Part shown: in pieces, positions 35,136 to 44,549 of the stretch
Layout of the letters: each line of letters starts with the position of its first letter
Position numbering within the stretch: position 1 is the first letter of the stretch
From: Klebsiella quasipneumoniae subsp. quasipneumoniae
Lineage (GTDB): Bacteria > Pseudomonadota > Gammaproteobacteria > Enterobacterales > Enterobacteriaceae
Reading direction: 5' to 3'
DNA: 64,000 nucleotides
NCBI RefSeq assembly: GCF_020525925.1
Contig: NZ_CP084876.1
Coordinates: forward strand, 2,418,001-2,482,000
Made by a program: the position numbers and the translations under genes
The notes under the pieces: generated by a model
Told to the model about the DNA's origin: nothing
The model's input: the letters and a program-made list of their open reading frames with translations, nothing else
Databases searched by the model: none

Positions 35136-35639
35136 CTACGGATAGACAAACTGCTGCCAGCTGACGGCAGGGCGATCGTTGACGGCCGCCTGCAGGGAGA
35201 GAGTGCCTATGGTTTTGGGGGTAATCGCTAACCACACCGAGAGCGGCGAGCGGCTGGTCGTCCGCTGATACACCAGATATAATTTCCCGTCGGCACTGTA
35301 CATTTTATCCGGCTGCGGGCGGATATCGCCAAGCTGGTAGCGAGTTAATAACGTGGCGGCGAAGCTGATCGTGGTGTCATTTTCCTGGGTGGGTTTGATC
35401 TGAATATTCAGTTCGGTTTCACTCATCAGTCTGGCATAACGCTGGTAATCGACGATTAATTCACCTCCGGCGCTTTCCCGATGCGCCTCACTGAAATAAC
35501 CAGAGGACCACAGGCCGCTTAACGCGGTAAGGATAATGAGGCTGAGTGCAATTATCCCATAGCGCCTGAAGCGATATTCAAAGCGGAGGGCTCGTTCATT
35601 TTCGTCGACGATGGGACAAGGCTGTTGATTCTCAATCAT
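35136..35639 (-). CDS. Single-pass membrane protein of unknown function
   Basis: A 167-residue protein with one membrane helix (about residues 28-47, IIALSLIILTALSGLW) preceded by a basic cytoplasmic segment and followed by a beta-rich extracytoplasmic domain (residues 55-167). I do not recognise a named family. It is the first gene of a two-gene operon with the YetF-domain gene, so the pair may form one membrane complex. The ATG at 35639 is preceded by GGGGA. Confidence 0.75.
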   Translation of the reverse strand: MIENQQPCPIVDENERALRFEYRFRRYGIIALSLIILTALSGLWSSGYFSEAHRESAGGELIVDYQRYARLMSETELNIQIKPTQENDTTISFAATLLTRYQLGDIRPQPDKMYSADGKLYLVYQRTTSRSPLSVWLAITPKTIGTLSLQAAVNDRPAVSWQQFVYP

Positions 35640-35784
35640 TATTATTTTCCCCGCGTTTCGTTTCGGCATCAGCGCAACGATAAGGACATTCTTATATTAG
35701 ACGATATCAGAACAATTGACTTTGTAAAAATGGCCAGCCTCAGCCAGGCTTTATTCTGTTCATCAGCAAAAACAAGGAGGCATG

Positions 35785-36189
35785 ATGAAAAAATTAGCCT
35801 TGGCCATGGCCTGTTTGTTTGCCGCCGCTGTCGCGCAAGCGGACGATAAGGGCGGTTTTAGCCAGGATGCCGCGCCGCCGCCGCCGCACAAACTGGATGA
35901 CGGCTATCGCGGCGTCGAGGAGGGGCGGATCATGACCGTTGAGCAGGCGAAAACCATGCACGACGGCGCCACGATTTCGCTGCGTGGCAATCTGCTGACC
36001 CGGCAGGGAGATGACCGTTATCAGTTTCGCGATAAAAGCGGCACCATCACCGCCATTATTCCGGTTGCCGCGTTTAATGAACAGCATGTAGAGCCTGACG
36101 ATCTGGTCAGTATTAACGGTAGCCTTGATCGCAAAATGACGCCGCCGGTAGTGCGTATCGATCGCCTGCTCAAACAGTCGCCTAAATAA
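35785..36189 (+). CDS. Periplasmic OB-fold stress protein, YdeI/YgiW-like
   Basis: A 134-residue exported protein with a short Sec signal (cleavage near VAQADD) and the YgiW/YdeI bacterial OB-fold (TISLRGNLLTRQGDDRYQFRDKSGTITAIIP). Relatives help tolerance of hydrogen peroxide, polymyxin or acid. GGAGG is well spaced for the second ATG (35785), which I use rather than 35782. No operon partner except a possible small gene 15 bases downstream. Confidence 0.87.
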   Translation: MKKLALAMACLFAAAVAQADDKGGFSQDAAPPPPHKLDDGYRGVEEGRIMTVEQAKTMHDGATISLRGNLLTRQGDDRYQFRDKSGTITAIIPVAAFNEQHVEPDDLVSINGSLDRKMTPPVVRIDRLLKQSPK

Positions 36190-36204
36190 GGGGAGCTTGC
36201 CGGT

Positions 36205-36351
36205 ATGAGCACAACATCTCACCCGCATGGCGAGGAGCGCGGGAAGCACCCTGCGCGCGAGGCGCCGGGCGAACAGGGCGAAGTGCCGCGTAAACGGGAC
36301 GACAGCGAGGATGACAAAACCGATCCTTACCATCCTCACGATGGCCGTTAG
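36205..36351 (+). CDS. Small hydrophilic protein (48 aa)
   Basis: A 48-codon frame starting MSTTSHPHGEERGK with GGGGAG about ten bases upstream of the ATG. The product is rich in His, Asp, Glu, Arg and Pro and has no hydrophobic segment, so it may be unfolded. It follows the YdeI-like gene by 15 bases and may be co-transcribed. Coding status is uncertain. Confidence 0.45.
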   Translation: MSTTSHPHGEERGKHPAREAPGEQGEVPRKRDDSEDDKTDPYHPHDGR

Positions 36352-36465
36352 CGTCACCCGCAACGGGTACTTTTCGGGAACGCCGGGGTGGCGGGCCGCA
36401 GAATAGACGCAGGTTCGCCATCAGGCACTATACTTTTTGTTCGACATCATCACAGGAGGAGTCAT

Positions 36466-36897
36466 ATGGCGATTCATAAGAAAGGGCTGGCGCACTGGGA
36501 AGGCGATCTCAAGCATGGCAAAGGCACCGTGTCGACGGAGAGCGGGGCGCTGAGCCAGCAGCCCTACGGCTTTAACACCCGTTTTGAAGGGGTGAAAGGC
36601 ACCAACCCCGAGGAGCTGATCGGCGCCGCGCATGCCGCCTGCTTCTCGATGGCTCTGTCGCTGATGCTCAGCGAAGAGGGCTATACCGCGATGTCCATCG
36701 ACACCACCGCGGTGGTCACCCTCAATAAAACCGACGGCGGGTTTGCGATAACCGACATCGCGCTGCAAAGCCAGATTGTCCTGCCGGGCGTCGCGCCGGC
36801 GGCGTTCGATGAGATCATCCAGAAAGCGAAGGCCGGCTGCCCGGTATCGCAGGTGCTGAAAGCCAATATCACCCTCGACTACCAGCTGAATCCGTAA
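36466..36897 (+). CDS. osmC: Osmotically inducible peroxiredoxin OsmC
   Basis: A 143-residue thiol peroxidase that reduces organic hydroperoxides. Cys59 in AAHAACFSMAL and Cys125 in KAGCPVSQ are the catalytic pair. Length and sequence match E. coli OsmC. AGGAGGAG is upstream of the ATG. In E. coli osmC lies near sra and is controlled by RcsB, RpoS and osmolarity; here it sits 10 kb from sra. Confidence 0.95.
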   Translation: MAIHKKGLAHWEGDLKHGKGTVSTESGALSQQPYGFNTRFEGVKGTNPEELIGAAHAACFSMALSLMLSEEGYTAMSIDTTAVVTLNKTDGGFAITDIALQSQIVLPGVAPAAFDEIIQKAKAGCPVSQVLKANITLDYQLNP

Positions 36898-37010
36898 GCT
36901 GTCGTGCCCGCACTCTGCGGGCACCGTTCCCGCGATCTCTCTCCCCGCCACTGCCTCCGCTGCGCAATAGTGGTATCTTGGGTCCTTTCGCAAACGTAAA
37001 GGACTCCATC

Positions 37011-37880
37011 ATGATCGGCATTCGCGGGATGATCGAGGCGCAGGTGCTCGGCCTGACCGGCATGGCGTTAAAAGAGATTGATTTTGAACAGCCCAAAGGG
37101 GAGCCGGGGCTGTTTGGTCCGCAATCAGCCATCTGGCAGGTGCATGGCGATTTTACCTCTATGTTGTGCGGCGGCATTAGCGCGCTGCTGCTGCAGATGC
37201 TGCATCCCCTGGCGCTGGCCGGCGTCTGGGACCACTCCCGTTTTCGCGAGGATATCTTTGGCCGCCTGCGCCGCACCAGTCAGTTTATCTCCGCCACCAC
37301 CTTTGCCGCCACCCCTGACGCGGAGCGGCTGATCGCCAAAGTGCAGGGGATCCATCAGCGGATCGCCGGGGTAGACAAGGACGGCACGCCGTATCAGGCA
37401 AGCGACCCGGCGCTGTTGACCTGGGTGCATGTCGCCGAGTGCAGCCGCTTTATGGCCTCCCACCTGCGCTATAAGCGCACGGTGGTCAGCGTCCAGCGCC
37501 AGGAGGACTATTTTCGCGAGTCGGCGGAGATCGCTCGCCGGCTGGGGGCCGAGGATATTCCCCGGACGCCGAATGAGGTCGCGGACTATCTTGAGGCGAT
37601 GCGCCCGCAGCTGCGCTGTGACGAACGTACCCGGGAGGTGGCCGAGGTGCTGCTCACCACCCGTCTGCCGGGTCGCCTGAGTCAGCCGGTTGGCCAGGTG
37701 ATGATGCGGGCCGGGATCGATCTTCTGCCGCCATGGGCGCAGGAGATGCTGGGACTGTCGCTGACGCCGCTACAGCGGCGCACGACGCGTCTGATGGTGC
37801 AGGCTATCGCCCGCGTGCTGCGCGCCTCGGTACGCAACGGCGCCTGGCATTGCGCCATGCGCCGGATGGCGGAGGCGTGA
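37011..37880 (+). CDS. MpaB-family oxygenase-like protein (DUF2236)
   Basis: A 289-residue protein of the oxygenase MpaB/latex-clearing-protein fold group. Conserved-type features are LLLQMLHPLALAGVWDHS, RTSQFISATTFA and TWVHVAECSRF, where histidines could bind heme. Reactions known for relatives include rubber oxygenation; enteric members have no assigned substrate. AAAGGA upstream supports the ATG. It is convergent with the gene at 37882. Confidence 0.8.
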   Translation: MIGIRGMIEAQVLGLTGMALKEIDFEQPKGEPGLFGPQSAIWQVHGDFTSMLCGGISALLLQMLHPLALAGVWDHSRFREDIFGRLRRTSQFISATTFAATPDAERLIAKVQGIHQRIAGVDKDGTPYQASDPALLTWVHVAECSRFMASHLRYKRTVVSVQRQEDYFRESAEIARRLGAEDIPRTPNEVADYLEAMRPQLRCDERTREVAEVLLTTRLPGRLSQPVGQVMMRAGIDLLPPWAQEMLGLSLTPLQRRTTRLMVQAIARVLRASVRNGAWHCAMRRMAEA

Positions 37881-37881
37881 T

Positions 37882-38568
37882 TCAGCCCGCCTCGCCCAGG
37901 TGCCGGGCAATCAGCGCCTCCAGGCTACCGTCCGCTCGCCATTCGTTCAACGCGTCGTTCACCGCGCTAAAGCGGGCCACGTCTTCCCGGGCGACGCAGA
38001 TGGCCTGCTGGATCTCGGTAAAATTATCCGCCAGGATCCGCACCTCCGGATGGCGGCGCGCTGTCGCCTCCAGCGGCTGACGGATGCCGGCGACCATATC
38101 CCCTTCACCGGCGAGGAAGGCGTCGATGGCCTCCTGCGAGGAGGGGAGACGATTCAGGCTGGCGTGTTGCAGATGGCGGGTTAACCACAGATCGTAGGCG
38201 GCGTTTTGCCCGACGTTAATCGTGGTTGCCGGGTGATCCATATCGGCCACGCTCTGGCAGGGCGAACCGGCTCTCACCAGCGCGGTTCCCTGGATGGTGA
38301 TATAGGGAGAGGTAAAGCGCAGGGTCGCCTCCCGTGCCGGATCGATGGCCAGAAAGGCAATATCCCAACGTTCGCCGCCGGCGTCGGCCACCACTTTACC
38401 GGCGGCAGGATAGGTGACGAACTCGGCGGCGACGCCCCAGCGCTTCGCCAGTCGATGGCTGAGCTCGGGGGTAATGCCTGTCGGCACGCCCCTTTCGCCA
38501 GGATGGGCCAGTACCGCATTGCCCAGATTAATGGCAAAACGCAGCCGGGAGGGTGTGATATCTGACAT
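37882..38568 (-). CDS. Amino-acid-binding-protein-like domain without signal peptide
   Basis: A 228-residue SBP family 3 domain (DIAFLAIDPAREATLRFTSPYI, AYDLWLTRHLQ). Unlike true periplasmic binding proteins, it starts MSDITPSRLRFAINLG with no signal peptide or lipobox, and no ABC genes are adjacent. It may act in the cytoplasm as an enzyme (cyclohexadienyl dehydratase-like) or a small-molecule sensor. No upstream in-frame extension gives a convincing leader. Confidence 0.75.
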   Translation of the reverse strand: MSDITPSRLRFAINLGNAVLAHPGERGVPTGITPELSHRLAKRWGVAAEFVTYPAAGKVVADAGGERWDIAFLAIDPAREATLRFTSPYITIQGTALVRAGSPCQSVADMDHPATTINVGQNAAYDLWLTRHLQHASLNRLPSSQEAIDAFLAGEGDMVAGIRQPLEATARRHPEVRILADNFTEIQQAICVAREDVARFSAVNDALNEWRADGSLEALIARHLGEAG

Positions 38569-38789
38569 CGCTGACTCCTGTGGTGGCTAAGAGAAGGCGG
38601 CCCGACCTGTCGGCGCCAGTGATAAGATAGTCCATCCGCGCGCGGTTGTACCTCTCCGGCCATACTTTCAGAATCTATTCATTAACGACCGCAGCGAATT
38701 CGTTAAACCGCAAGGCAATGGCTTTTATATTGTTAAGCATAAACTCAGCTTGTCAGTTTATTCTTCCCGCTCACTGAGGGAGAGAAATA
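38569..38789. other. Divergent promoter region
   Basis: This separates the leftward binding-protein-like gene from the rightward cation-efflux gene and becomes AT-rich after 38650. It presumably holds both promoters; no specific operator is recognised. Confidence 0.4.
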
Positions 38790-39731
38790 ATGACACAACA
38801 TAATTTTGACAATGATAATAAATATCATCAGCGTTCGGAGCTGGCGCGAAAGAGTACCCTGGTTAGCGTGGTGGTCAATATTTTTCTCTCCACGTTGCAG
38901 ATTGCGGTGGGAATATTCTCGGGTTCCCAGGGGTTAATTGCCGATGGAATGCACTCTTTTTCCGATCTGCTCGCCGATGGCGTTGTGTTGGTGGCGAATA
39001 AAAAGAGTCGCCGGCCCTCTGACCACGATCACCATTATGGCCACTGGCGCTATGAGAACGGCGCCTCTCTGATCCTCGGCGCGATCCTGGCGCTGGTCGG
39101 GGTCGGTATGCTGTGGTCTGCAGCGGGTCATCTCGCGCAACCGCAGACGATTGCGCCGGTGCACAGCGTGGCGCTGTGGATGGCGCTGACGGCGCTGGTG
39201 GTCAAAGAGGGACTGTTTCGCTATATGCTGGCGGCCGCCAGGCGGCTGAACTCCTCGCTGCTCATCGCCAACGCCTGGCATGCCCGCTCGGACGCCGCGT
39301 CATCCCTGGTGGTGGCGCTGGGGATCATCGGTAATCTGGCCGGGTTTGCCTGGTTCGATCCGCTCGCCGCGCTGGCGGTGGGGCTGGTGATTACGCGGAT
39401 GGGCTATCGTTTCGCCGCCACCGCGCTGCACGATTTAATGGACCGCGCCGTCGATGAAGAGACGCAGCGGGCGATCGCCGGCACGCTGCGGGCCACGCCG
39501 GGCGTGGCGGGTCTGCACGATTTGAAAACCCGTAAGGCGGGGGATCTGGTGCTGGTGGATGTCCATCTCGAGGTGGCCGGAGAGCTGTCGGTAGCCGAAG
39601 GGCATCAGATTGCCCGGCAGGCGCGGGCGCGGGTCATAGCGCACCATCCGGTGCTCAATGTGATGGTGCATCTCGATCCCAGCGCGGCGGTTGCCGGTTC
39701 GCCGGGGAAGGCAAACTGCCTGACGTCATAA
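38790..39731 (+). CDS. Cation diffusion facilitator transporter
   Basis: A 313-residue CDF efflux protein with six helices and a C-terminal cytoplasmic domain. Metal-site motifs are ADGMHSFSDLLADG in helix 2 and HARSDAASSL in helix 5 (H-x3-D), plus a His-rich loop DHDHHYGHWRYENG. Substrates of the family are Zn, Fe, Mn, Co or Cd; the HxxxD and DxxxD pattern fits Fe or Zn, but selectivity is not certain. The start follows GAGGGAGAG. Confidence 0.88.
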   Translation: MTQHNFDNDNKYHQRSELARKSTLVSVVVNIFLSTLQIAVGIFSGSQGLIADGMHSFSDLLADGVVLVANKKSRRPSDHDHHYGHWRYENGASLILGAILALVGVGMLWSAAGHLAQPQTIAPVHSVALWMALTALVVKEGLFRYMLAAARRLNSSLLIANAWHARSDAASSLVVALGIIGNLAGFAWFDPLAALAVGLVITRMGYRFAATALHDLMDRAVDEETQRAIAGTLRATPGVAGLHDLKTRKAGDLVLVDVHLEVAGELSVAEGHQIARQARARVIAHHPVLNVMVHLDPSAAVAGSPGKANCLTS

Positions 39732-39974
39732 GCGGAAAACAGACTGGCTCAGCGGTTATTTAACCTCTGAGCCATTATTCCTCGCGCCACCCGCTCGCAC
39801 ATTGATTGCCCGAACGATAAATAAGGCTCATACTGAGCCGGCCATTGCCATCGCTAAATAATGGCGCAGATCTGCCCGTTGCAGTTAACGATAAAATAAA
39901 CCAATCGGTTCATCGATACTCTCTATTTTTTATTTAGAGATAATAACCAGAGCGGTAATTCAGGAAGTCAGACA

Positions 39975-40892
39975 ATGATCATTCGGCCAGAACAACACTG
40001 GTTTCTTCGCCTATTTGACTGGCACGGCTCCGTGCTGTCGAAAATCATCTTTCGTCTGCTGCTTAATGTGCTGATGTCCATCATCGCCATTATCAGCTAT
40101 CAATGGTACGCGCAGTGGGGGATCCACTTAACGGTGGCGCCGTTCAGCCTGCTGGGGATCGCGATAGCGATTTTCCTCGGCTTTCGCAACAGCGCCAGCT
40201 ACAGCCGCTTCGTCGAGGCGCGCAATCTGTGGGGGACGGTGCTTATCGCCGAACGTACGCTGGTGCGCCAGTTGCGCAATATCCTGCCGGCCGAACACGA
40301 TGCCCATCGCCGCATCGTCAGCTATCTGGTGGCTTTTAGCTGGAGCCTGAAGCACCAGCTGCGCAAAACCGATCCGACGGCTGACTTGCTGAGGTTGCTG
40401 CCGGCGGACCAGGTGGCGGAGATCCTCGCCAGCTCAATGCCCACCAACCGGATCCTGCTGCTGGTCGGCAACGAAATCGGCCAGCTGCGCGAGGCGGGCA
40501 AGCTTAGCGACATCACCTATGGGCTGATGGACAACAAACTCGATGAGCTGGCGCACGTGCTGGGCGGCTGCGAAAGGCTGGCCACCACCCCGGTGCCGTT
40601 CGCCTATACCCTGATCCTACAGCGCACCGTGTATCTGTTCTGCACGCTGCTGCCGTTCGCCCTGGTCGGGGATCTGCACTACATGACGCCGTTTGTCTCG
40701 GTCTTTATCTCCTACACCTTTTTGTCGTGGGATTCACTGGCGGAAGAGCTGGAGGATCCGTTCGGCACCGCCGCCAACGACCTGCCGCTGAACGCGATGT
40801 GCAATACCATTGAGCGCAATCTGCTCGACATGACCGGTCAACATCCGCTGCCGGAGACGCTGCGTCCGGACCGGTACTTCAACCTGACCTGA
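39975..40892 (+). CDS. Bestrophin-family channel (KpBest-type)
   Basis: A 305-residue bestrophin homologue nearly identical to KpBest of K. pneumoniae, whose structure is a pentameric channel selective for cations (sodium) rather than chloride. The neck region IIAIISYQW and the SRFVEARNLWG and DPFGTAANDLPL segments are present. Compared with the KpBest sequence I recall, there are a few substitutions (for example WYAQWG for WYEQLG), which points to a related species or strain. The physiological role is unknown. Confidence 0.93.
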   Translation: MIIRPEQHWFLRLFDWHGSVLSKIIFRLLLNVLMSIIAIISYQWYAQWGIHLTVAPFSLLGIAIAIFLGFRNSASYSRFVEARNLWGTVLIAERTLVRQLRNILPAEHDAHRRIVSYLVAFSWSLKHQLRKTDPTADLLRLLPADQVAEILASSMPTNRILLLVGNEIGQLREAGKLSDITYGLMDNKLDELAHVLGGCERLATTPVPFAYTLILQRTVYLFCTLLPFALVGDLHYMTPFVSVFISYTFLSWDSLAEELEDPFGTAANDLPLNAMCNTIERNLLDMTGQHPLPETLRPDRYFNLT

Positions 40893-40902
40893 GCCCCTGC
40901 GC

Positions 40903-40926
40903 ACCGGGCAGTTTCCGCTGCCCGGT
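40903..40926 (+). terminator. Terminator after the bestrophin gene
   Basis: ACCGGGCAG (40903-40911) pairs perfectly with CTGCCCGGT (40918-40926), loop TTTCCG. Only a short T run (ACTTTCC) follows. Confidence 0.65.
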
Positions 40927-41213
40927 CATCACTTTCCCGCGCCCATGCGACCCGCCGCGCGGAAGGGGCGATAAAAGCAAAATTTGCAAATAAGTTAAAT
41001 TTAACACCCGATAGATAACATCAATTATACAGATTTGTGGTGTATGTTATTATTCGGTTAACAAACGCAGTACCTACGCTTTCCCATCGTACTATCCTTG
41101 AGAAACAGCATTCTTATCAGGTGACGCCGCGCACACCACGCCTCGTCGCCGGGGTCGTCGCACGCTTTTTTTCCGCCGGCGGCGGCCAGAACAGAGCAGC
41201 AGGAGTAAGAAAG

Positions 41214-43514
41214 ATGACCAATAAAAGACGCGCGGTTCCCGGTGTTCACCCTTATGACGGTCCGGCAGGCGGGTGGGGCGCGTTGAAGGCGACGGCCATC
41301 GCCGTGCGTACCCAGATGGATGCCTTTGAAGCGCCCGCCACGCTGCTGCGAACCAACCAGCCTGACGGCTTCGATTGCCCGGGCTGCGCCTGGCCGGATA
41401 AAGAGCATAAATCCACTTTTCAGTTTTGCGAAAACGGCGCCAAAGCTGTGACCTGGGAGGCGACCACCAAACGGGTGACGCCAGCGTTCCTCGCGGCTAA
41501 CACCGTGACCTCCCTGCTGGCGAAAAGCGATTTTGAACTGGAGGGCTATGGCCGCTTAACCCATCCTTTGGTTTACGACCGCGCCAGCGACACGCTGCGC
41601 CCGGTGGCGTGGGAAGAGGCTTTCGCCCGTATCGGCGAGATCCTTCGCGGCCTGCAGCCGGATGAAGTTGAATTCTACACCTCCGGACGGGCCTCCAATG
41701 AAGCGGCGTGGCTGTTTCAGCTGTTTGCCCGCGAGTATGGCACCAATAACTTTCCCGACTGCTCTAACATGTGCCATGAATCCACCAGCGTGGGCCTGCC
41801 GCAGTCGATCGGCATTGGCAAAGGCACCGTTTCCCTCGACGATTTTGACCAGACCGAGCTGGTGATCTCTATCGGCCATAATCCGGGCACCAACCACCCG
41901 CGGATGATGGGCACCCTGCATGAGCTTTCCCGCCGCGGCGTGCCGATTATCGTTTTTAATCCGCTGCGTGAGCGGGCGCTGGAGCGTTTTGCCGACCCGC
42001 AGAACGTGATGGAGATGGCGACATATCGCTCGACACCGATCGCCTCGACCTACTACCAGGTGCGGGCCGGCGGCGACGCGGCGGCGCTGAAAGGGATCGC
42101 CAAAGCGCTGCTGCAGCTGGAGGAGGAGCAGGGCCAGGTACTCGACCACGCGTTTATTGCGCAACATACCCAGGGGTTCGCCGCCTTCGCCGAGGATCTG
42201 CACGCCACCCGCTGGCAGGACATTGAGCAGGAGTCCGGCTTGACGCGCGAGTCGCTGACCCAGGTCGCCGTGGCCTACGCCAAATCCAGGGCCACCATCG
42301 TCACCTACGGCATGGGGATCACTCAGCATAATAAAGGCACTTCCAACGTCCGGCTGATTGCCGACCTGCTGCTGATGCGCGGCAATATCGGCAAGCCGGG
42401 GGCCGGCATCTGTCCGCTGCGCGGCCACTCTAACGTGCAGGGAAACCGCACCGTTGGGATCAGCGAAAAACCTTCCGCGGCCTTCCTCGACAGCCTGCAG
42501 CGGGTGATGGGGATCACGCCGCCGCGGCATCATGGTCACGATGCGGTGAAGGCGCTGGAGGCCATGATCGCCGGCGACGCCAAAGCCCTGATCTGCCTGG
42601 GGGGCAACTTCGCCGTGGCGATGCCGGATCACGAACGCGCCTTCCCGGCGATGCGCGGCCTTGAGCTCAGCGTTCACGTCGGCACCAAGCTCAACCGCTC
42701 GCACCTGCTGACGGCGAAAGAGACCTTTATTCTGCCGTGCCTTGGCCGCACCGAGCTTGACCTGCAGGCCAGCGGTCGACAGTCGATCACCGTCGAGGAT
42801 TCGATGTCGATGGTGCATGCCTCGTCAGGCAAGCTAAAGCCCGCCTCGCCGACGCTGCGCTCGGAGCCGGCGATTGTCGCCGGTCTGGCGAAGGCCACTC
42901 TGCCGGCCAGCAAAGTGGACTGGCTGTATCTGGTGGAAGATTACGACCGTATTCGCGATCTGATCGAACAGACCATTCCGGGGTTCGAGAAATATAACCA
43001 GCGCATTCGCCACCCCGGGGGCTTTCGCATGCCGCTGCCGCCGACCGAGCGCATCTGGCCTACCGCCACCGGCAAAGCCATGTTCTCGGTTTTCAAAGGC
43101 GTGCATGAGAACGTGGTGGTGGAGGGCGAGGAGGTGATGCGCTTAGTGACCCTGCGCAGCCACGACCAGTACAACACCACCATCTACGCCATGGATGACC
43201 GCTACCGCGGCGTCTTCGGCCGTCGCGACGTGCTGTTTATGAACGAGCAGGATATGGCCGCCCAGGGTCTGGAGCATGGCGATCGGGTCGATATCCACAC
43301 TGCGCTGCCGGGCAGCTCGCTGACACTCAGAGATATCACGGTGGTGGCCTACGGCATCGCGCCCGGCACCGTCGGCGCCTATTATCCGGAAGCCAACGTG
43401 CTGGTGCCGCTGAACTATCTGGATGAAGAGAGCGGGACGCCCTCCTATAAGTCGGTCCCCGTCCGCCTGACGCTGCGCTCGAAAGAGATCCGCCCGCTGT
43501 CCGGCGTGCGCTAA
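41214..43514 (+). CDS. ydeP: YdeP-type molybdopterin oxidoreductase
   Basis: A 766-residue protein of the FdhF/YdeP family resembling formate dehydrogenase alpha subunits. The N-terminal cysteines are reduced to CPGCAWPD without the full four-cysteine cluster pattern, and the active-site region reads NMCHESTSVG with cysteine rather than selenocysteine. E. coli YdeP contributes to acid resistance under EvgA control; its reaction is unknown. The ATG at 41214 follows AGGAG by eight bases; an upstream in-frame extension to 41037 has no support. A LysR gene follows. Confidence 0.87.
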   Translation: MTNKRRAVPGVHPYDGPAGGWGALKATAIAVRTQMDAFEAPATLLRTNQPDGFDCPGCAWPDKEHKSTFQFCENGAKAVTWEATTKRVTPAFLAANTVTSLLAKSDFELEGYGRLTHPLVYDRASDTLRPVAWEEAFARIGEILRGLQPDEVEFYTSGRASNEAAWLFQLFAREYGTNNFPDCSNMCHESTSVGLPQSIGIGKGTVSLDDFDQTELVISIGHNPGTNHPRMMGTLHELSRRGVPIIVFNPLRERALERFADPQNVMEMATYRSTPIASTYYQVRAGGDAAALKGIAKALLQLEEEQGQVLDHAFIAQHTQGFAAFAEDLHATRWQDIEQESGLTRESLTQVAVAYAKSRATIVTYGMGITQHNKGTSNVRLIADLLLMRGNIGKPGAGICPLRGHSNVQGNRTVGISEKPSAAFLDSLQRVMGITPPRHHGHDAVKALEAMIAGDAKALICLGGNFAVAMPDHERAFPAMRGLELSVHVGTKLNRSHLLTAKETFILPCLGRTELDLQASGRQSITVEDSMSMVHASSGKLKPASPTLRSEPAIVAGLAKATLPASKVDWLYLVEDYDRIRDLIEQTIPGFEKYNQRIRHPGGFRMPLPPTERIWPTATGKAMFSVFKGVHENVVVEGEEVMRLVTLRSHDQYNTTIYAMDDRYRGVFGRRDVLFMNEQDMAAQGLEHGDRVDIHTALPGSSLTLRDITVVAYGIAPGTVGAYYPEANVLVPLNYLDEESGTPSYKSVPVRLTLRSKEIRPLSGVR

Positions 43515-43659
43515 AGAAGGAGCGCGTTGGGCGGCGTCGCGCCGTCCTGCGCCCGTCGCCCCTCGTCTCCTCGCTTGAATTTATCGGTTATGAAACTAAC
43601 ATTCTGGTAACCTGTGCGCGGCCCCGGGGGTGAACGGCGGGGTTCAAACGGGAAAAAGA

Positions 43660-44541
43660 ATGGACATTAAGCAACTCAAGTATTTGATCGCGCTCGATCA
43701 GACGCGCCATTTTGGCCAGGCGGCGGCAGCCTGCCATATTACCCAGCCGACCCTCTCCATGCGCATTCGTAATCTGGAAGAGGAGCTGAACCTGACCCTT
43801 ATCCAGCGCGGCCAGCGCTTCGAGGGTTTTACCCCGGAGGGGGAGCGGATCCTGGCCTGGGCGCGGGCGGTGCTGGCCGCCCATGACGGTCTGGCGGCGG
43901 AGGCGGCCATTTGTCGCGGACAGATGGTCGGTCAGCTGCGGGTTGGCATGGTGCCGCTGGCGAGCCTCAATCCGATGCAGCTGATTAAACCTCTCGCGGA
44001 GAAATACCCGGCGCTGCAGTTCAGCCTGCTGTCAATGACCTCGGAGCAGATTATCGATGGCGTCAGCCGCAACCAGCTGGACCTGGGGATCTGTTACCTG
44101 CAGCATCTGGATGAACGTCTGTTTAAGATCGCCCGGCTGCCGCAAACCCGTATGGGACTGTTGCACGATAAACGCCATTTCGACTTCAGCGACGGGACGC
44201 CGGGGTGGGATACGCTGGCGACGCTGCCCCTTGGCTTTCTGACCAAGGGAATGTACTACCGGGAATCCATTGAAATCAGCTTTAAGGCCAAAGGGCTAAC
44301 GCCGAAGTCTGTCTTTGAAAGCGATTCGACGTTTCAGATAATCCAGGCGGTGCAGGCGGGGATCTGCTGCGCCATCATGCCGCTCAACAACGGCCTGGAG
44401 GCCCTCAGCGACAATCTTGATATCCTGCCCATCGTCGAAAGCCAGGTCGATTCGCAGCTGGCGCTGATTATGCGCCAGCAGGAGCCGGTCTCTACCCTGG
44501 CGGAAAAATGCTTCGCCGAGGCGCAGGGGATTTTTGGCTGA
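43660..44541 (+). CDS. LysR-family regulator, OxyR-like class
   Basis: A 293-residue LysR protein (MDIKQLKYLIALDQTRHFGQAA, helix-turn-helix QPTLSMRIRNLEEEL) with a full effector domain. Two adjacent cysteines occur (GICCAIMPL), but these do not match OxyR's redox pair spacing. It lies 145 bases after ydeP on the same strand and is convergent with an MFS gene. The regulated gene is not clear. Confidence 0.85.
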   Translation: MDIKQLKYLIALDQTRHFGQAAAACHITQPTLSMRIRNLEEELNLTLIQRGQRFEGFTPEGERILAWARAVLAAHDGLAAEAAICRGQMVGQLRVGMVPLASLNPMQLIKPLAEKYPALQFSLLSMTSEQIIDGVSRNQLDLGICYLQHLDERLFKIARLPQTRMGLLHDKRHFDFSDGTPGWDTLATLPLGFLTKGMYYRESIEISFKAKGLTPKSVFESDSTFQIIQAVQAGICCAIMPLNNGLEALSDNLDILPIVESQVDSQLALIMRQQEPVSTLAEKCFAEAQGIFG

Positions 44542-44549
44542 GGCCAGCC

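Noticed and set aside
41556..42818. 420-codon minus-strand frame inside ydeP
   Set aside because: Antisense shadow; the plus-strand protein shows conserved molybdopterin oxidoreductase features.
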